This document shows positions 1 to 12,397 of a DNA stretch of 64,000 nucleotides, piece by piece. The position numbers were made by a program, and so were the translations under genes. The notes under the pieces are model-generated. The model searched no databases, was not told the DNA's origin, and saw only the letters and a list, made by a program, of their open reading frames with translations. This DNA is from Stropharia rugosoannulata (Eukaryota > Basidiomycota > Agaricomycetes > Agaricales > Strophariaceae): positions 3,348,001 to 3,412,000 of the forward strand of contig JANCIK010000004.1 of NCBI GenBank assembly GCA_028532985.1, given 5' to 3'. Positions within the stretch are counted from its first letter, which is position 1; every line of letters starts with the position of its first letter.

Positions 1-2676
1 TGCCTGGCGCACGGCTATCGGTGCTGATGCTGATTCCAGCTTCTGTATTTGTATACCGATACCTCTCAGCTCCCTTGGGTCAAATTCAAAGGACTTCAGC
101 AATCGCCATGCATGCTGGCCGATGACCTTGCCATTGCTCGTCGCTCTAAAACCCGGACCGATGAGTCTTGCCTGTTTATTGAATACCTCACATAGGCCAT
201 GACCTAGGAACTAAAGCCATATTAAACACTGCTGCCCAATCATGTCGACAATATGTGCATACCTTTGGAGGCTCTACAGGAGCACTAGGGTCGCGTTTCA
301 TGACTTTTACTGTAATAGAATTTCCAATCATATCAACTGCTTCCAAGCGCTTCTGTACTTCCGCGGACATTTGATAGATAAAGGCCTCCGCTTGTTCGTT
401 ATTCTCGAAACGTATACCGTACTTCAGGACGATAAAGTGAGCAACTTCAATTTAACAGGAAAATATAAATTATGCCCACATTGATTTCGCAAGAGACAGA
501 CTTGCGAACTTTATCGGACTCCAACTTGCGTTCATCAATTCCACGTACTGCATTATACAAAGTTTCTCCCGTGCTTTTCCCCAAGGCATCGATAAGAGTA
601 CTTTTGCTGCGCGTTGTGAGTTCCCCGAGTGTAGTTGTACCAAGCTTCTCTTGTGCCTTCTGCTTCAATGAGTATCCAAAGCCATGCAGATCACCGATGT
701 CAAGCGGCGCGAGGAAGTCCGCCACCGTGGAAGGATCAATGCGGTATGAACCCGCTGGTTTAGCATGCCGAGTGGCAAGTCGTGCTAGTAAGATGTTATG
801 CGCGATTCCTATGCTGACTGATAAATATTGTATCACTATCCTAAGTCGCATGACATAAAGAGCGAGAGCTAGGCTACCCACCTTCGCAGGTAGTGGCTGC
901 TCGAACTTCATCGCGAATAGCCTCAGCGTAATCCTTAGCTGGGTCAGCTGCTCCATCAGCATATTGAGGCTGTTCTCGCATCTCGTTTACTCTTCCCGTA
1001 ACATCTATTAGTGCTTCGTCTACTGAGACAGCTTGGAGATCGTCTGCCCGAGACATGAGGACCGTATAGAACAACAGCGAGTATTCCTTATATCTGCATT
1101 TTTTCAGTGGCTGCACTGACAAAATCTGATACACGTACCGTTCAAATTCGTAGGGTATGGTAATGACGCCCGGACATAATTTTCGAGCCTGCTGTAAGCT
1201 TTACAGTACATTGTCAGTAACAATTTAGAGTACATAAGGCAAGTAATACCTCATCCCGTTACGAATGCCGAATTTTCTAGCGTCATAGCTGGAACTAGCT
1301 ATCTCACTTGTACTAGAAGTTCCACCTTGTGTGCCTTGAGAATGACACACCACAACAGGTTTTCCCTTCAGCTCTGGCCTGCTGACCAACCCTGCAGATA
1401 CAAAGAAGCAGTCAAAATCGCAATGCATGATAACCCTGTCTTCTCCATCGACTGCACGCGCCTTCCCTTTCCATTTTGACGGCGAACGTGGGGGAAGCGC
1501 AGCACCGCGCATGCTCACAGCTGTCTCTGGTTGCGGCTCAGCGGGAACTCTATTTGCCACCCCCATTCCCGGGCCTTTCTCTGCTTGGGCCTGTGCCTGC
1601 CGTACTAGCCCCTGTAACTCTGCTTTCCATGTAGAGAGGTGGTGAAGGCGAGAGTTTTTGTAGTAGCCCGCTACAAAGTCTGAAGATACAGCGGTGTGAG
1701 CACTTCTCCAAGCTGGATCTGCCATTGCGCGTTGTGCATGTACATTGGACGCGTCCGATGCATACCCAGGGACGCGTGCGGCATCCTCTTTCGTTAATGG
1801 GTCAGTTGTGTAAAGCGGCGCAGGAGCTGGTTTGCTTGAAGGTTTGGAAGACGACATCTGACCGGGTGTGGACCGTGAAGATGTCGCACCCAGCGTGGCC
1901 TGGCGGCGATTCTTGACGCCTTGTGTGCTCTCCGTGCGGTCATCGTGGATATAGATATAGTCCCGCCACGGAAGCAGGCAGCCCTTTTCTATACTTTCAG
2001 TAAGCCACTCAGGGCGAACCACCTTCATATGCTTGAACTCTTGGATCTTGGCTGGTGTTAAGGAACAAGTAATTATATGCGTTCTGAATAAGCACGAGTC
2101 AACGTCTGCCTGGGAGATGCAGAATAGGAAGACTTACACCAACTCCTTCCGATCTAGATAGGGTTGGAAGATGCCCCCATGTGTCACAATGAGCTCCCGT
2201 AAAGTTTGAACTGACGGACGCGTCCAGCCATTTATCTACGCAAATGCATTAGTCTGAACTTTAGTCTCTTATTCAGACAGTCATACGTAGATTGAGATCC
2301 CTTTAAATATTTCAGACTTCCCGAGATCCTGGCTTATGTGTTTGTTCTGTATCTGTAGCTTTGCGCGCTTTCTGCGCATGTAATCACCAAATCCGCCAAA
2401 GGTTGCTGCTGCGTAAGTGTCATCTTGGTTTTTGGGTGGTTCATGGTCGCTCATAAGTTCCTGTTCAGGTGTTAAGCTCCTCCTACGCTTCAAGGATGGT
2501 TGCGTTGCTGGCGGTGGTTCTAACTCCTCCTCCTCATCTGATAACGCGTTATTGACCGTTCCCGCAGGGACATCACCTGGAAGAACAGCAGCTGCAAGGG
2601 CATCTAGAAATTGAGGATCGTCTTCATCATAGTAGTCGGAGGAATTGGTCTGCGACGCCACTTGGACCGTCGACAT
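1..2676 (-). CDS. REV1: DNA repair protein REV1 (translesion Y-family polymerase), 3' part outside window
   Basis: REV1 is a nuclear deoxycytidyl transferase and scaffold for translesion synthesis. The first exon starts at the ATG at 2676-2674 and encodes an acidic, Ser/Glu-rich N-terminus. The second, joined in frame through a short intron starting about 2285, carries a BRCT domain (NGWTRPSVQTL, RPEWLTESI). After a linker of about 150 residues comes the Y-family catalytic core: MHCDFDCFF near 1430-1400 holds the first metal ligands, SSSYDARKFGIRNGM lies near 1300-1255, and the palm motif AVSVDEALIDVT near 1040-1010 holds the second acidic pair. A helix-hairpin-helix-like thumb (LHGFGYSLKQKA) is near 700-660. 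The last readable part, 370-1, is little-finger sequence (IGNSITVKVM, SFEFDPRELRGIGIQI). At least six introns are needed. The C-terminal REV7/polymerase-binding region lies beyond position 1. Confidence 0.93.
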
Positions 2677-3544
2677 GTCGTATTATCATTCCAACGTTAT
2701 TGCTGTCCAAGTTTCATTAGTTTCATAAATTACAAGGTAAGAACAAGACAAGTTGTGCTCGGAACCACAACTCACGATTGGTGTGTAATTAGAACTCCGC
2801 TACCCCTTGTTCACATGCCGGCTGACTTTGAACTTGGAAACTTTCAACAAACTTCTTCAACGCATCATTTGCCTACTAGGTCGCTTAAAGTTTTTACTAC
2901 CAGTTTTGTGGGGCCGCTCTTTGAATCAAATCCTGCCATACGCGATATCCCAGCATCTCTGTCCAATACATCCTTGCAGTATGTGACCTACGTGTGCAGC
3001 TTGAAGCCTGTTCGGTTCCCGGGACGATTTGTAAACTGCATAAAGCTGGAGAGACTTGAACAGATTCCTTGTCTTCTGCGCTTTGTCTTGCCTAGGCCGA
3101 TGAGGTACCGGAAACTGTTTAGAAATCTGACAACGGCTTACCTGATGGGACCGCTGCAAAGTCAGTCCAACGATGAAGATCGACCCTGCGGCTTGTTCAC
3201 CGCAGTCTTTGTACATGAACGATTCTGAGACTTAGATCTCGCGGGGCCGCTTGTAGCTGCGTTCTGCTTCCCTTCCCTGCTGCTATATGGCCGTACCAAC
3301 TGCCTACAACAGTTAGTGTGTCCCACTGCGCTTTTGCGGCCGTCGGGATCCTAAAGAAGGGACAGACTGTTGTTAAGGTTAGGACAGTTCGATCACAGCT
3401 TCAGAAGCCAATGTCATTCCTCAGGCTTCTCCAACGATCGAGCTGCAACTAGCTATAAAATGAGGCCTACCGGAGGAGAGTGTTGGACAACCTCCTCGAG
3501 TCTCCCTGCGCAATACGCACTCATATTTTCCTACTCAATCAATA
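2677..3544. other. Intergenic region between divergent REV1 and the deacetylase
   Basis: This stretch is about 870 bp and should hold the promoters of REV1 (minus) and the CE4 deacetylase (plus). A 205-codon open frame runs through 2611-3228 on the plus strand, and a shorter one lies opposite. Neither shows a recognisable motif, and the former starts inside REV1 exon 1. I see no RNA gene or mobile element. Confidence 0.5.
3453..3460 (+). promoter_or_regulatory. TATA-like box upstream of the CE4 deacetylase
   Basis: The octamer CTATAAAA lies 85-92 bp before the deacetylase start codon, a normal spacing for a TATA box with a 5' leader of about 60 nt. The match is by eye only. Confidence 0.45.
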
Positions 3545-4911
3545 ATGTTATTCAAGTTCTGTGTGGTTGCACTTTCCCTGTCAGCGGTCTTGGGGGCTGT
3601 CGCTCTGCCTAAAGTTGACCTATCCAACGAGCGACGAGCGAGAGCCACGGTTTACAGCAAATGTGTTGTACCAAATACCGTAGCTCTTACATTTGTAAGT
3701 TAACACTTCTCTGCACTTCACCTGTTTAACTATTGACAAAGGACGATGGACCTTATGTCAATACGTAAGCAGAGGAACTTTTTTTTTTGAACGTCACTTT
3801 GAACCAGGGGAAGGTAGATACGACATTGTTAAAACACTAGATGCCGCGGGAGCGAAAGGCACTTTCTTTCTCAGTATGTATTGTCTGTTTCCATCTTGCT
3901 GTGCGTTTGAGAACTGGCGCGTGATGCAGATGGTAACAATTGTGAGTAATACAACCACTAAATATCTAGATCTAGATACTCACTGGAAGGTTTTTTTAAA
4001 GATCGGTGTATCTACGACGCGGATTCTGTGAAACGCGTGAACTACATCCATAGTCATGGTCATCAGTTAGCTTCACATACATGGAGCCATCTGGACCTGA
4101 ACGAACTGTCATGGGATAAGAGTAAGCCCTCGTCTAGTTGCATGGCCTGAAAATATATCTCACCTTTCCCTTGTCTAGTCCATAACGAGATGTGGCGCGT
4201 AGAACGTAAGGCCGACCCTTTGTGATATCGCTCGCATGTTCTGAAGCTTATACGCAGAGGCTCTCATTAGGATAGTAGGAGTCACTCCCGCATTTATGCG
4301 CCCTCGTAAGTACCGTATTCCATCTTTTTTATTTTCACTCATGCGCTAATCTCTTGCCTTCAGCGTATGGAAATTATAACAATGAGGTTCTTGAAGCGTC
4401 CGCGATCCGTGGACAGTCTATTGTGCTTTGGGATTTCGAGTGAGTATAACATACCTGGATACGATGGTCTCAAGCGTTGTCTGACGGATATTAGCTCCCA
4501 AGACTCAGTAGGGGCTAGTCCAGCAATTTCCAAAAAGCTATATTCAAGTCTTATCAGCAAGAGGCCTAATACCATTCTTGCTCTTAATCACGAAACATAC
4601 TGTTAGTCTTTCCTTGTCTTGACGGTTGCATTATTCTCATTGCTTTTATAGCTTCTACAGCGTGCGTCGCAACTAATATGACTTTTCTGACGCTCATTAA
4701 TCCAACATAATACATATAGCCACGAGGTTCTACCGTATGCCATCGAGAAATTGCAAACTGCCGGTTACAGGCTCGTTACTCTCGCAGAATGCCTGGGTCA
4801 AGAACCTTATCAGAACGTGGTTGCGCCGTCATCACGAAATGTAAGCACTCAAATTATGGTTTGATTTCACTGTCTTATGTTTTGCTCCTACAGTCGAGCT
4901 GGGCTTGCTAG
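3545..4911 (+). CDS. Secreted polysaccharide (chitin) deacetylase, carbohydrate esterase family 4
   Basis: This predicted secreted enzyme removes N-acetyl groups from chitin or a related polysaccharide. The start at 3545 gives a clear signal peptide (MLFKFCVVALSLSAVLGAVA) ending near residue 20. The NodB domain follows, split by about eight very short introns. All five family motifs can be read across the junctions: TFDDGP (catalytic base and metal Asp) from 3690, SHTWSH (metal His) near 4075, RPPYGN near 4300-4375, WDFDSQDS spanning an intron near 4430-4505, and LALNHE near 4580 (catalytic His). The gene ends SSWAC then TAG at 4909-4911. At roughly 250 residues it is a minimal one-domain enzyme with no carbohydrate-binding module and no visible GPI signal. 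Substrate choice (chitin versus xylan) cannot be read from the sequence. Confidence 0.9.
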
Positions 4912-6867
4912 GTTGGGAATACAAGAAAATCATTCGGTAACAACCTTACTTTTATGTAGCGTAATTACGGCATCCTTTACACGGACAAGTCATCCTTACC
5001 TTTTCTACTCACTGAATTTCATATCTGAATTTTAAATCACATAATGGCTTACGGGGCCCTCTTTGAATCTTACACTGGCTTACGCATAAGTTCAGTTACT
5101 ACACCGAAATGTCGATCTATTGTACAAGTATAAACCTTGGGGATTCCAAAAAGGTAGTACACCAGCTTCAAAAGGTTATCACTAGTCTTTGGGAGGTGCA
5201 CGAGCTGCCTCTTTCTCCCCCTCCAAAAGATGCTCAATGTTGGCGCCGAGTTTCAGGCGCATGGCCAATGTCAGTGAATCTTTACCCGAGTACCCAAGTT
5301 CTGCAGGTTTGCGACAAATAAGCAATCTGCAGAAGAATTCGATATTGGAACCGGGGAAACGTACTGAGACTGGGGTATTGTAGGGGGATCTCCTCACTTC
5401 TGATAGGAAGCGTCGAAAGGTCAAGAGGGAATGCAGGCCCTATCCAAGCATTCCGGATTTCGTGATCCCTGAAGAGCAATAAATATGATTGTGTCGCTGA
5501 GGAAACCTATCTTCAGGACACATACTTTCGCTGGATGGTGAAGTCAGTACATATGAGGAGTGAGAGAAATGTCGTCGCACCTGATCTCTGGTCAAGGGAT
5601 GGACCAGAATACTAAGTGGTAGGAATATCCTTTTGAGACATTATGGTGCATGGATAATAGGAAACAACTTCACCTTAAATCACCGCGGTTCATGCAAAGA
5701 TATGAGAATACAGAAGCAAAGGTCTCCGAAGGCGCCCAAATCTCGTAAGATCCTGGTCGCATGAAAAACTCAGGCCCGCTTACAAGTTGAATAAAGATAA
5801 GGGTCTCTATCCTTACCAACAGGGTGGGGTCCAATAGGGCCTGTATTCACTCGGAAAAGTGGAACTGCAACAAAGGCACCATCGCGCCGCAGTCTAAGAA
5901 CTGCGTCTCGAAGTTCCAGCGCAGCTTTGTGCTCAGCTGCGTTATTTTGGTGAAAATATATATCTTTGTTGAACGAACGACAGGGAACGAATCAGCTTCT
6001 GTACTCGTGTCAGGTCGAAAAGCTTCAAACAAGCTTACGGAAGTGCCACTCTCTGTAAAACATTCGTCGATATTTCAGACGTTCAACCGTGCTGCTACAT
6101 GGCAAGGTAAACACCTCGGAGCATAGGAACGTACTTTATCTCGTTCTCCACTACTTCCTTCAGATCGGTAGGAAGTTTAGAAACGAATTCTGACATGTCT
6201 TCAACTAAAGTTGTCCTATTTTCTAGTGGTAGCTTAGAAGATACTTGAACTTCAACCGACGTGGGTACTCTGCAAGGTTATAAGGGATTCGCAAGGGATT
6301 CAACTCGGCTAAAAGGAAGCACGCCATGTCAGTGAATTCGGAGTAGAACTGACTAAGCCAACCAAATTGAAATGTCCTCGCCCCATTTCGAGTGAACGCC
6401 GTACTAGCATCCTATAATAAACTTCCTTGCAGTCACATTATGAAAGCTTGAGTGAATTTGGAGGCTGTCGATAAGCGTTCGAGAGCTGTAACAACGATTT
6501 TAATCAATCCATGATCATCAAGAACTGATTATGAACACGGTTTGACTAGGGAGCTTTCTTCTAACTTTCTACTACACTTGTTTATTACTATTCTTGACAA
6601 AAAACAAAAACATGTCATCGGGAGTCTCTGTGCAATCGAGTCTGTGCTGGAGCCTCTGGTAGCTTTTTGGTCATTCCAGTTTCGAAGTAGTCGGAGGAGC
6701 TTGGCGGAAGAAGTAGTATTTTATAACGTAGTAGGCGGCATCAGTCCAGCCTGCCTTGCTTAAAATAAATTAATGTATAGGAGATTTCAAGCTTTGGCAG
6801 TCCAGGTTAATGGCATTGTCATTACAAACCACCCTTCCCCAGAATCGACTTTTGCTTCGAGTTTGTT
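4912..6867. other. 1.95 kb without an intact gene; coding-like fragments on the minus strand
   Basis: No complete gene is visible. On the minus strand several stretches look like exons of something decayed or very intron-rich: a helical segment near 6240-6130 ending at a GTACGT-like donor, a segment around 5925-5847 (LRWNFETQFLDCGAM), and one near 5330-5190 (RLKLGANIEHLLEGE). They lie in order and some have donor/acceptor-like flanks, but stop codons separate them and I do not recognise the family. The last 300 bp should include the promoter of the PL14-like gene. Confidence 0.3.
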
Positions 6868-8805
6868 ATGAGGGCTTTCCTCTGCGTTTTGCTCTTGGGT
6901 GGCCTTCGTGTATTCGTGGCAGCGCCGACAATGAACGAGGGGAGCTTCCGGTCAGCTTTGTCCCCATTTTACGCAGCATCAAGGCACTCTGTGCTTCGAA
7001 AACGCTTCATTGATATGGCCCCGCTGGTTGATGCAGTTGATAGTCTTCTCCTAGGTCCTCCTGAAGAATTCAGCACACCCACTGAAAACGTACCTGCTGT
7101 GACCAATGATCCAGGCCTATATCCCTTCTCCTTTTCTATTGTGTCATCCGCACAAGTTACTCAGAATGACCCTACAATAACAGTCACCACGACAGAAGAA
7201 GATACAATGACAGTACTTGTGCCCGCTGCTCCTACGACAGCTACAGTGACGGACACAATTACCGTTACAAAGGTAGCGACTGCAGTGCCTGTCCCGGCGC
7301 CGTCATCTGCCCCTCCTGAGCAAACGGGTGAGGCCCAGAGCGTATGGGAGGCACCCAAGACACTTGTGAATCTTGATTCCTTTAAAGTCGCGAAGTTTGC
7401 CAGTGGGGCGAAGAACTTCAAGATTGTCACCGGTATTCCTGCCGCAGCGAGTGCTGCCGCACGTCCGCAGGAAGCATCGTCAGCCTCATCTGTCTCTATC
7501 TTTTCTGTTCCAGAATGGGAAAATGCAAGCAGTGCCTTCGAGGTCCTGTACCCCTCCGGCACGATTGATCCCGCGCATAGCCCGGTGGGCGGGGCTGGCT
7601 TCTACGCAACGCCAATGCCGCTTGGAAACGCGAACTCCGTGACTTTGCGCTACAGCGCCTTCATTCCTGCAGACTTTGACTGGGTGCGCGGCGGGAAGAT
7701 GCCTGGACTGTACGGTGGACACGAGGGATGCTCGGGAGGAAATGCTGCTGTGGATTGCTTCAGTACGAGACTCATGTGGCGCGCAGACGGCGCCGGTGAG
7801 TTGTACCTGGTATGTGCTTTCACTGCTTGATTGTGCTACTTGGTCATAATTGAATGACACAACCGTCCGGACGCTATAGTATGCTCCAAAGGATAAACAG
7901 ACCAAGGAACTCTGTGGCGATCCTCAGTCAGTCTGTGATGCTGCATATGGGCTTTCAGTTGGACGAGGTGCATTCTTCTGGTCGCCAGGAGCATGGACTA
8001 CGGTAGAACAAACCGTGACTCTAAATACACCAGGGAAGCAAGATGGCGGCTTTGAGTTGCGGGTCAATGGCGAGAGAAAAATCTTGCGTGATGACGTGTT
8101 ATACCGCGATGCTATAGACAGCATCGGCGGGAGAAAAGGCGGAAAGACGACGGCGACGCGGAAAGGTGGAGGGAAGCCCATATCCACCGTAGACCCAACG
8201 CCAACCTCGACGGATGGCAGCGATCCCCTAGGACCAATTTTGACTCCAATAATTGGAGGACTGGGCTTGCGCGCGATGAGTACTCGGTTGGACGAAGAGG
8301 TGCGGGCCAAACCAACCGACACCGGCACCGATTCGGGTTGCGTCCCACACACTGTAGCCCGTCGGGACCTAAAAAGCCTATCTGTGAAAATATCCCCGGT
8401 ACCCACACCGACGCCAGCAGTAGCGTGGCCCAATGATAGCGCGGCTATTACCCACTCCCACGCGAGTTTTCCTTTGCTTACGACTCCCATCCCTCGAGCC
8501 GGAGGAGTGGACCCCGGCAACGCCGCGCTGGACGTCAACCCGGACGACAATTCTGAAGTCATCGGTGCCGAAAGTGTGTTGGAGGGCAATGGTGGCGAAC
8601 AAGTGAAGTTCGTCGGGATCTTTTTCAGGTGAGTTGTGTCTTAATTGATTGAGTACCTGATGTTGTGAAAGTGAAAGGGACTGTGGGCTGACAATGCCTT
8701 GATTTGTGCGGTAGTACATTCTTTGGGGGCCACGAACCCGAGTATGCGACACCTCGCGACCAACGAATGTGGTTTAAGGATTTCGCACTCTCTTATGATT
8801 CGTAA
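6868..8805 (+). CDS. Secreted polysaccharide lyase 14-like protein with a long insertion
   Basis: This predicted secreted lyase-like protein of 593 residues has three exons: 6868-7809, 7880-8628 and 8715-8805. The start gives a signal peptide (MRAFLCVLLLGGLRVFVAA). Residues about 60-220 are Thr/Val/Pro/Ala-rich, like a cell-wall stalk. A beta-jelly-roll of the fungal PL14-like family follows, with GGKMPGLYGG, GCSGG, CFSTRLMWR, GELYLYAPKDKQT and SVGRG, and at the end FFSTFFGGHEPEYATP and MWFKDF. Both introns restore conserved text exactly (GELYL|YAPK and GIFFS|TFFGG). Between VNGERKILRDDVLYRD and KFVGIFFSTFF, where relatives usually run straight on, there is an insertion of about 155 low-complexity residues encoded inside exon 2. 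Related enzymes degrade uronic-acid polymers, but the substrate here is unknown. Confidence 0.82.
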
Positions 8806-9186
8806 AATTTCTCGCATTCATGAGCACTACTCCACTGTTGAGGTACAACATAACACCGGTCTGGATCAATTCCCATAGGGATGTCAGGGTAAAATTGAAA
8901 TATAGAATGTGTGGACTCACCCCAAACCCTGATGTAGTGGCTATTAGAACCTTTTAAAACTATGGTGATAAAGGACTGCATATAGTAATATAATATAGAT
9001 GAATAAATAAAACTGTTAATAATCCACAAAACAGATGTCCATGTAGCGTTTGTAATGATGGTTATAGAGTGTCATCGTCGGGTCGTAGCTTGGTATGAAG
9101 AGGAGGAGTGGTGCGCTTTTCGAGCCGAAATCTGCCAATCCGGGGTGTAGGTCGTTAGCAATCATGGTCATATCCTGGTGGTGATT
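8806..9186. other. Intergenic, convergent 3' flanks
   Basis: About 380 bp of AT-rich sequence lies between the ends of the PL14-like gene and the Mg2+ transporter. Only short frames without motifs are present. It is likely the two 3' UTRs and terminators. Confidence 0.5.
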
Positions 9187-10903
9187 TTACGGTTTCTTCT
9201 TCCGTACTTTAATACCAAGCCGTGAAACAATTTCAAAGCAGAGGACAAGGAGGAGCTGCCCAATCAAATCCATCAAAGCTGAATGTATGGGTAGCGCGTA
9301 ACTATCCGGATCGCGATTTAAAGACCACAGCAAGTGGGTGAGCAGTCGTGCAATTATGAGGGAAGATAACACCTGTGATGTTCATTAATACATCAGAAAT
9401 GTTCGGAAATGGTTTAACTTACAGCGCAGAAAAAGAAAATGACAGAGAACATCACAAATATGTATGGAAGTTCCAGCCACCCAAATGCATCTAGGATGGA
9501 AAGAAATACCAACTCCACGGGAAGGGTGATCAGAAGTAATGTAGTCATTGTCAAAAACGCACTGGGTTCCGGGTGTTTGTGTTGAGTCGCGTATGACGGG
9601 AGACCATGTTCTAAGGCAAGTTTGGCCGTATGCAAACCTGTCGATAATCTAGAGACAAGAATAGACCCAGCGGCACCGGGAAGGCCAGAAATCACGATGG
9701 CCAGCACGGCAAATCCTTCGTACCGGCTGACAAACATATCTAATACAATTCCTGTTCCACTGCTGATTGCCATTGCTCCAAAAAGAGGCGACCATCCTTC
9801 TGATAGTAAAGGTCTTGCGTATTCGTTCCTTAAGGCGTACAAAAAGCAGGTGGTAGATGCGCAAAACACCAGTATGCCAACTATAAATGGCAGAGCTGTA
9901 TGGAGGTATGGAATAAGGACTGTCGATATGAATCCAAGGAGGACAAGGGTAAACAGATCACCGAGGCATGATGCGACAGCTGGGGCAATGTTGTCCGGAT
10001 CGCGGTTGAACTTGCGGCATAAAACAACGATGAGACACATTAAGGAACCCAGTAAGACCCCGGAGAAGGATGCTGCCGTCATAGTGGCGGAGGCAACCAT
10101 GATGAAGCTAATGAAACATTAATTGGCCTAATCGATATGAGCTGGAGAATTACGCACGTAGGTAATCCAGATTTGCGCCCTTCACCTGCTGCTATGCTCT
10201 GCGGAGATGCAGTCCCAGGAATAAAGTGGCCCAAAATAAGGGCAACACAAGCAGCAAGGAATGAAACCAAGACCGTTTGCACTTGAAGCACTGCCAGGTT
10301 CCCTAGTAACAGTATACGGCGTTTTTTAGGATCGTCAAGTTGCCCCAAATTTGCTGCTGTGCCCAGGCGAGCTGAAAGGTTCATTTCAAGGTTCCCGTTC
10401 AAGTTAAGGACAACTGGGATGATCATGATGAGTTGATCAACCTCTTCCATTGCGCGCCAGTGCTATGTACACACATGGCCGAGTCAGCTTCAGTCGACGC
10501 CGAGAGTACTTTTGCGATACTCACCGACACCTTATCTAGTAGTTCTCCTGTGAACAACAGGCTCACCGTTGTCATGAGAAGTGTTGGTGCACTCTTTAAT
10601 TATGTTCAGGAGTTGAGTCCAAAGTAACTGCAGGACATGAGAACACACCTCTACGACGATACCCTTTACTTGCGCCCAAACTTTTCTCACAGGCTGGTCA
10701 AACCTTGAGCGCTCTATACTGCCGCTGAGAAGTCCCCTACTACCGTCGTCACTGTCTCCGTATTCGTCATATGTATCGGTGCTCAGGAATGTGGCTTGGG
10801 TACCGTTCGGTCCATTCTTAGGCGATTGAGGGGTAAGTGGAATGTGATTGACGTCGCTCATTTCGATATCCTCTACAGAGTCGCCTGGGGAGTTTGGGTT
10901 CAT
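9187..10903 (-). CDS. Divalent cation (Mg2+) transporter, SLC41/MgtE type
   Basis: This integral membrane carrier or channel for Mg2+ belongs to the SLC41 family. The first exon (10903-10649) encodes a charged cytosolic N-terminus. A 55-bp intron (10648-10594) must be removed to pass from KGIVVE into the first membrane segment (TLLMTTVSLLFTGELLD). Two homologous MgtE-like halves follow. The first has LNLNGNLEMNLSARLGTAAN and RDPDNIAPAVASCLGD. The second has a degenerate SRLSTGLHTAKL and RDPDSYALPIHSALMD. The paired Asn/Asp-Pro-Asp motifs are the ion-path signature of the family. About 10 hydrophobic helices are visible and the protein ends in KVRKKKP. No cytosolic CBS/N domain is present, as expected for the eukaryotic branch. 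At least five exons are needed. It is convergent with the PL14-like gene. Confidence 0.88.
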
Positions 10904-11453
10904 GACTGGAGACGCCGTCGTGGTGGTTCAGAACGAAACGCTAATGATTTTTGAGGGTATGTAAGCCGGGGATCCGAAGTCTCGGTTCTGTTCCAATACT
11001 GTTCCGCAAATAAGTTTCTACATGATATGCCAGGCTTGCCCGGAATAGAGATTACATTTATACCATCGAATGTCACGAAACAGAGGATATACGGTAGAGA
11101 TGATTACCACGTACTCCCACAGAGCGCATCTGCCACTCAATTTCTGGCTGATTTCAAGACTAATCGGCTAGTCGGACTCAAAAATAAGCCTGAAGGGCGA
11201 GCATGGGGACGGGACAGTTGCGATGTGGTTTACAGTGTATCCATATAATAATTCTGTACCTTTCCTTCTCGTGCTCAGTTAATTACTATTACATTTTTGC
11301 TCGACTCAAGCAAGACTACCTACTAACAACTTACTACGCTATGTTTCCATCGTAGCTACATACCGGAGAAGTCCGTAAATTTCGAGTCCGTCAATCTGCC
11401 GTCGGCCAGAATGCTTAGTGCCGCTTACGGTCCAAGTTCCTTTAAATTCTTCC
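10904..11453. other. Shared upstream region of the Mg2+ transporter and RPA34 genes
   Basis: This 550-bp divergent intergenic region contains no convincing gene. A 73-codon frame at 11027-11248 has no motif. Promoters for both flanking genes are expected here. Confidence 0.5.
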
Positions 11454-12397
11454 ATGGCGCGCGGTTCCCCATCCCCTAGTTCATCATCACGCTCGTCTGC
11501 AACACCTCCCCCAACAATTCTAAAGAAGAAAAAGAAAACCCTATCGTCTAAAGAAAAGTCCAAAAAGGCTGTTGCCTCGGGGGACGCAGGGAAAAATGAG
11601 GGCGAAGACCTCAACTGGGCGTACGCACCCCCGCCGGACGCTGTGTTAGTTGGAAACGAAAATATAGACGCGGGAGAATTCGACTGGGAGACACTGAAGA
11701 ATGACGACGGGCTTGAGCTGTGGCTCATACGCGTGCCAGAGAGTGTAAGCGCCCGCCTATGAGCACGCACAATAGATGTATAAAACTGACGCTTGATATA
11801 CAGATCAAACCAAAGCATTTAAACGGCCTTTCAATAAATATTCCTAAACAGCAAGAAACAGCATGCGTTGGGACGCTTGAGCGCAAGCATTCAAATTTCG
11901 ACGTGTGGTCGATCGGCTCTGGCGAAAAGCAACCCGTTGGCGGCGAGGAGATCAAGGGAATATCGTGCATTTTACCGCGCAAGGGCAAGAAAGGAGAGCT
12001 CTACCCAGGTTAGTAACATTTCTCAACTTTGGAATGTATTTCTTGATCATTCTGTCACGCAGAACCCAAACCCATAGCCCGACACATCGTCGTTACTGCC
12101 CAGCCTGTAAGACCGTCGCATACAAACCCGGTTCTGCACCAAAACCCTCCACGATTTTCGTACCCCAAAGAAGTACTCAAGCACAGATATATTCCGTTTG
12201 GATCTGTAGTGCCTGGATCTGACGTACCAGACGCAATGGCCGTTGATTCAGAACCTCAAGCTGCATCTGAAGCCGAAGACGCGACTGTTCCCGATGTGGT
12301 GTCCGAGGTCAAAGTAAAGAAGGGCAAGAAGCGTAAAGGAGACGGCGACGCAGTAGATGCACCTTCAAAAAAGAGCAAGAAGAATAAAGTCGCCTGA
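11454..12397 (+). CDS. RPA34: RNA polymerase I subunit A34.5 (RPA34/PAF49-type)
   Basis: This is the nucleolar subunit that pairs with A49 to form the TFIIF-like subcomplex of RNA polymerase I. Three exons (11454-11744, 11804-12008, 12063-12397) give 276 residues. A Ser/Lys-rich head is followed by the dimerisation region (residues about 55-180), with the family-typical order FDWETLKNDDGLELWLIRVP, then IKPKHLNGL, then a short beta-rich core (GEEIKGISCILP). After HIVVTAQPVRPS and a proline/acidic stretch, the tail is strongly basic (KVKKGKKRKGD, SKKSKKNKVA), typical of A34.5. The ATG at 11454 in context TTCCATGG was chosen. The frame is open upstream but has no earlier ATG. The similarity is modest, as usual for this fast-evolving subunit. 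Confidence 0.75.

Noticed and set aside
2611..3228. 205-codon plus-strand open frame between REV1 and the deacetylase
   Set aside because: It starts antisense within REV1 exon 1, has no ordered domain-like text and no TATA/Kozak support, and an overlapping minus frame is equally open. Treated as chance.
9622..10122. 166-codon plus-strand frame
   Set aside because: It is exactly antisense to the transmembrane exons of the SLC41 transporter, whose motifs are clear.
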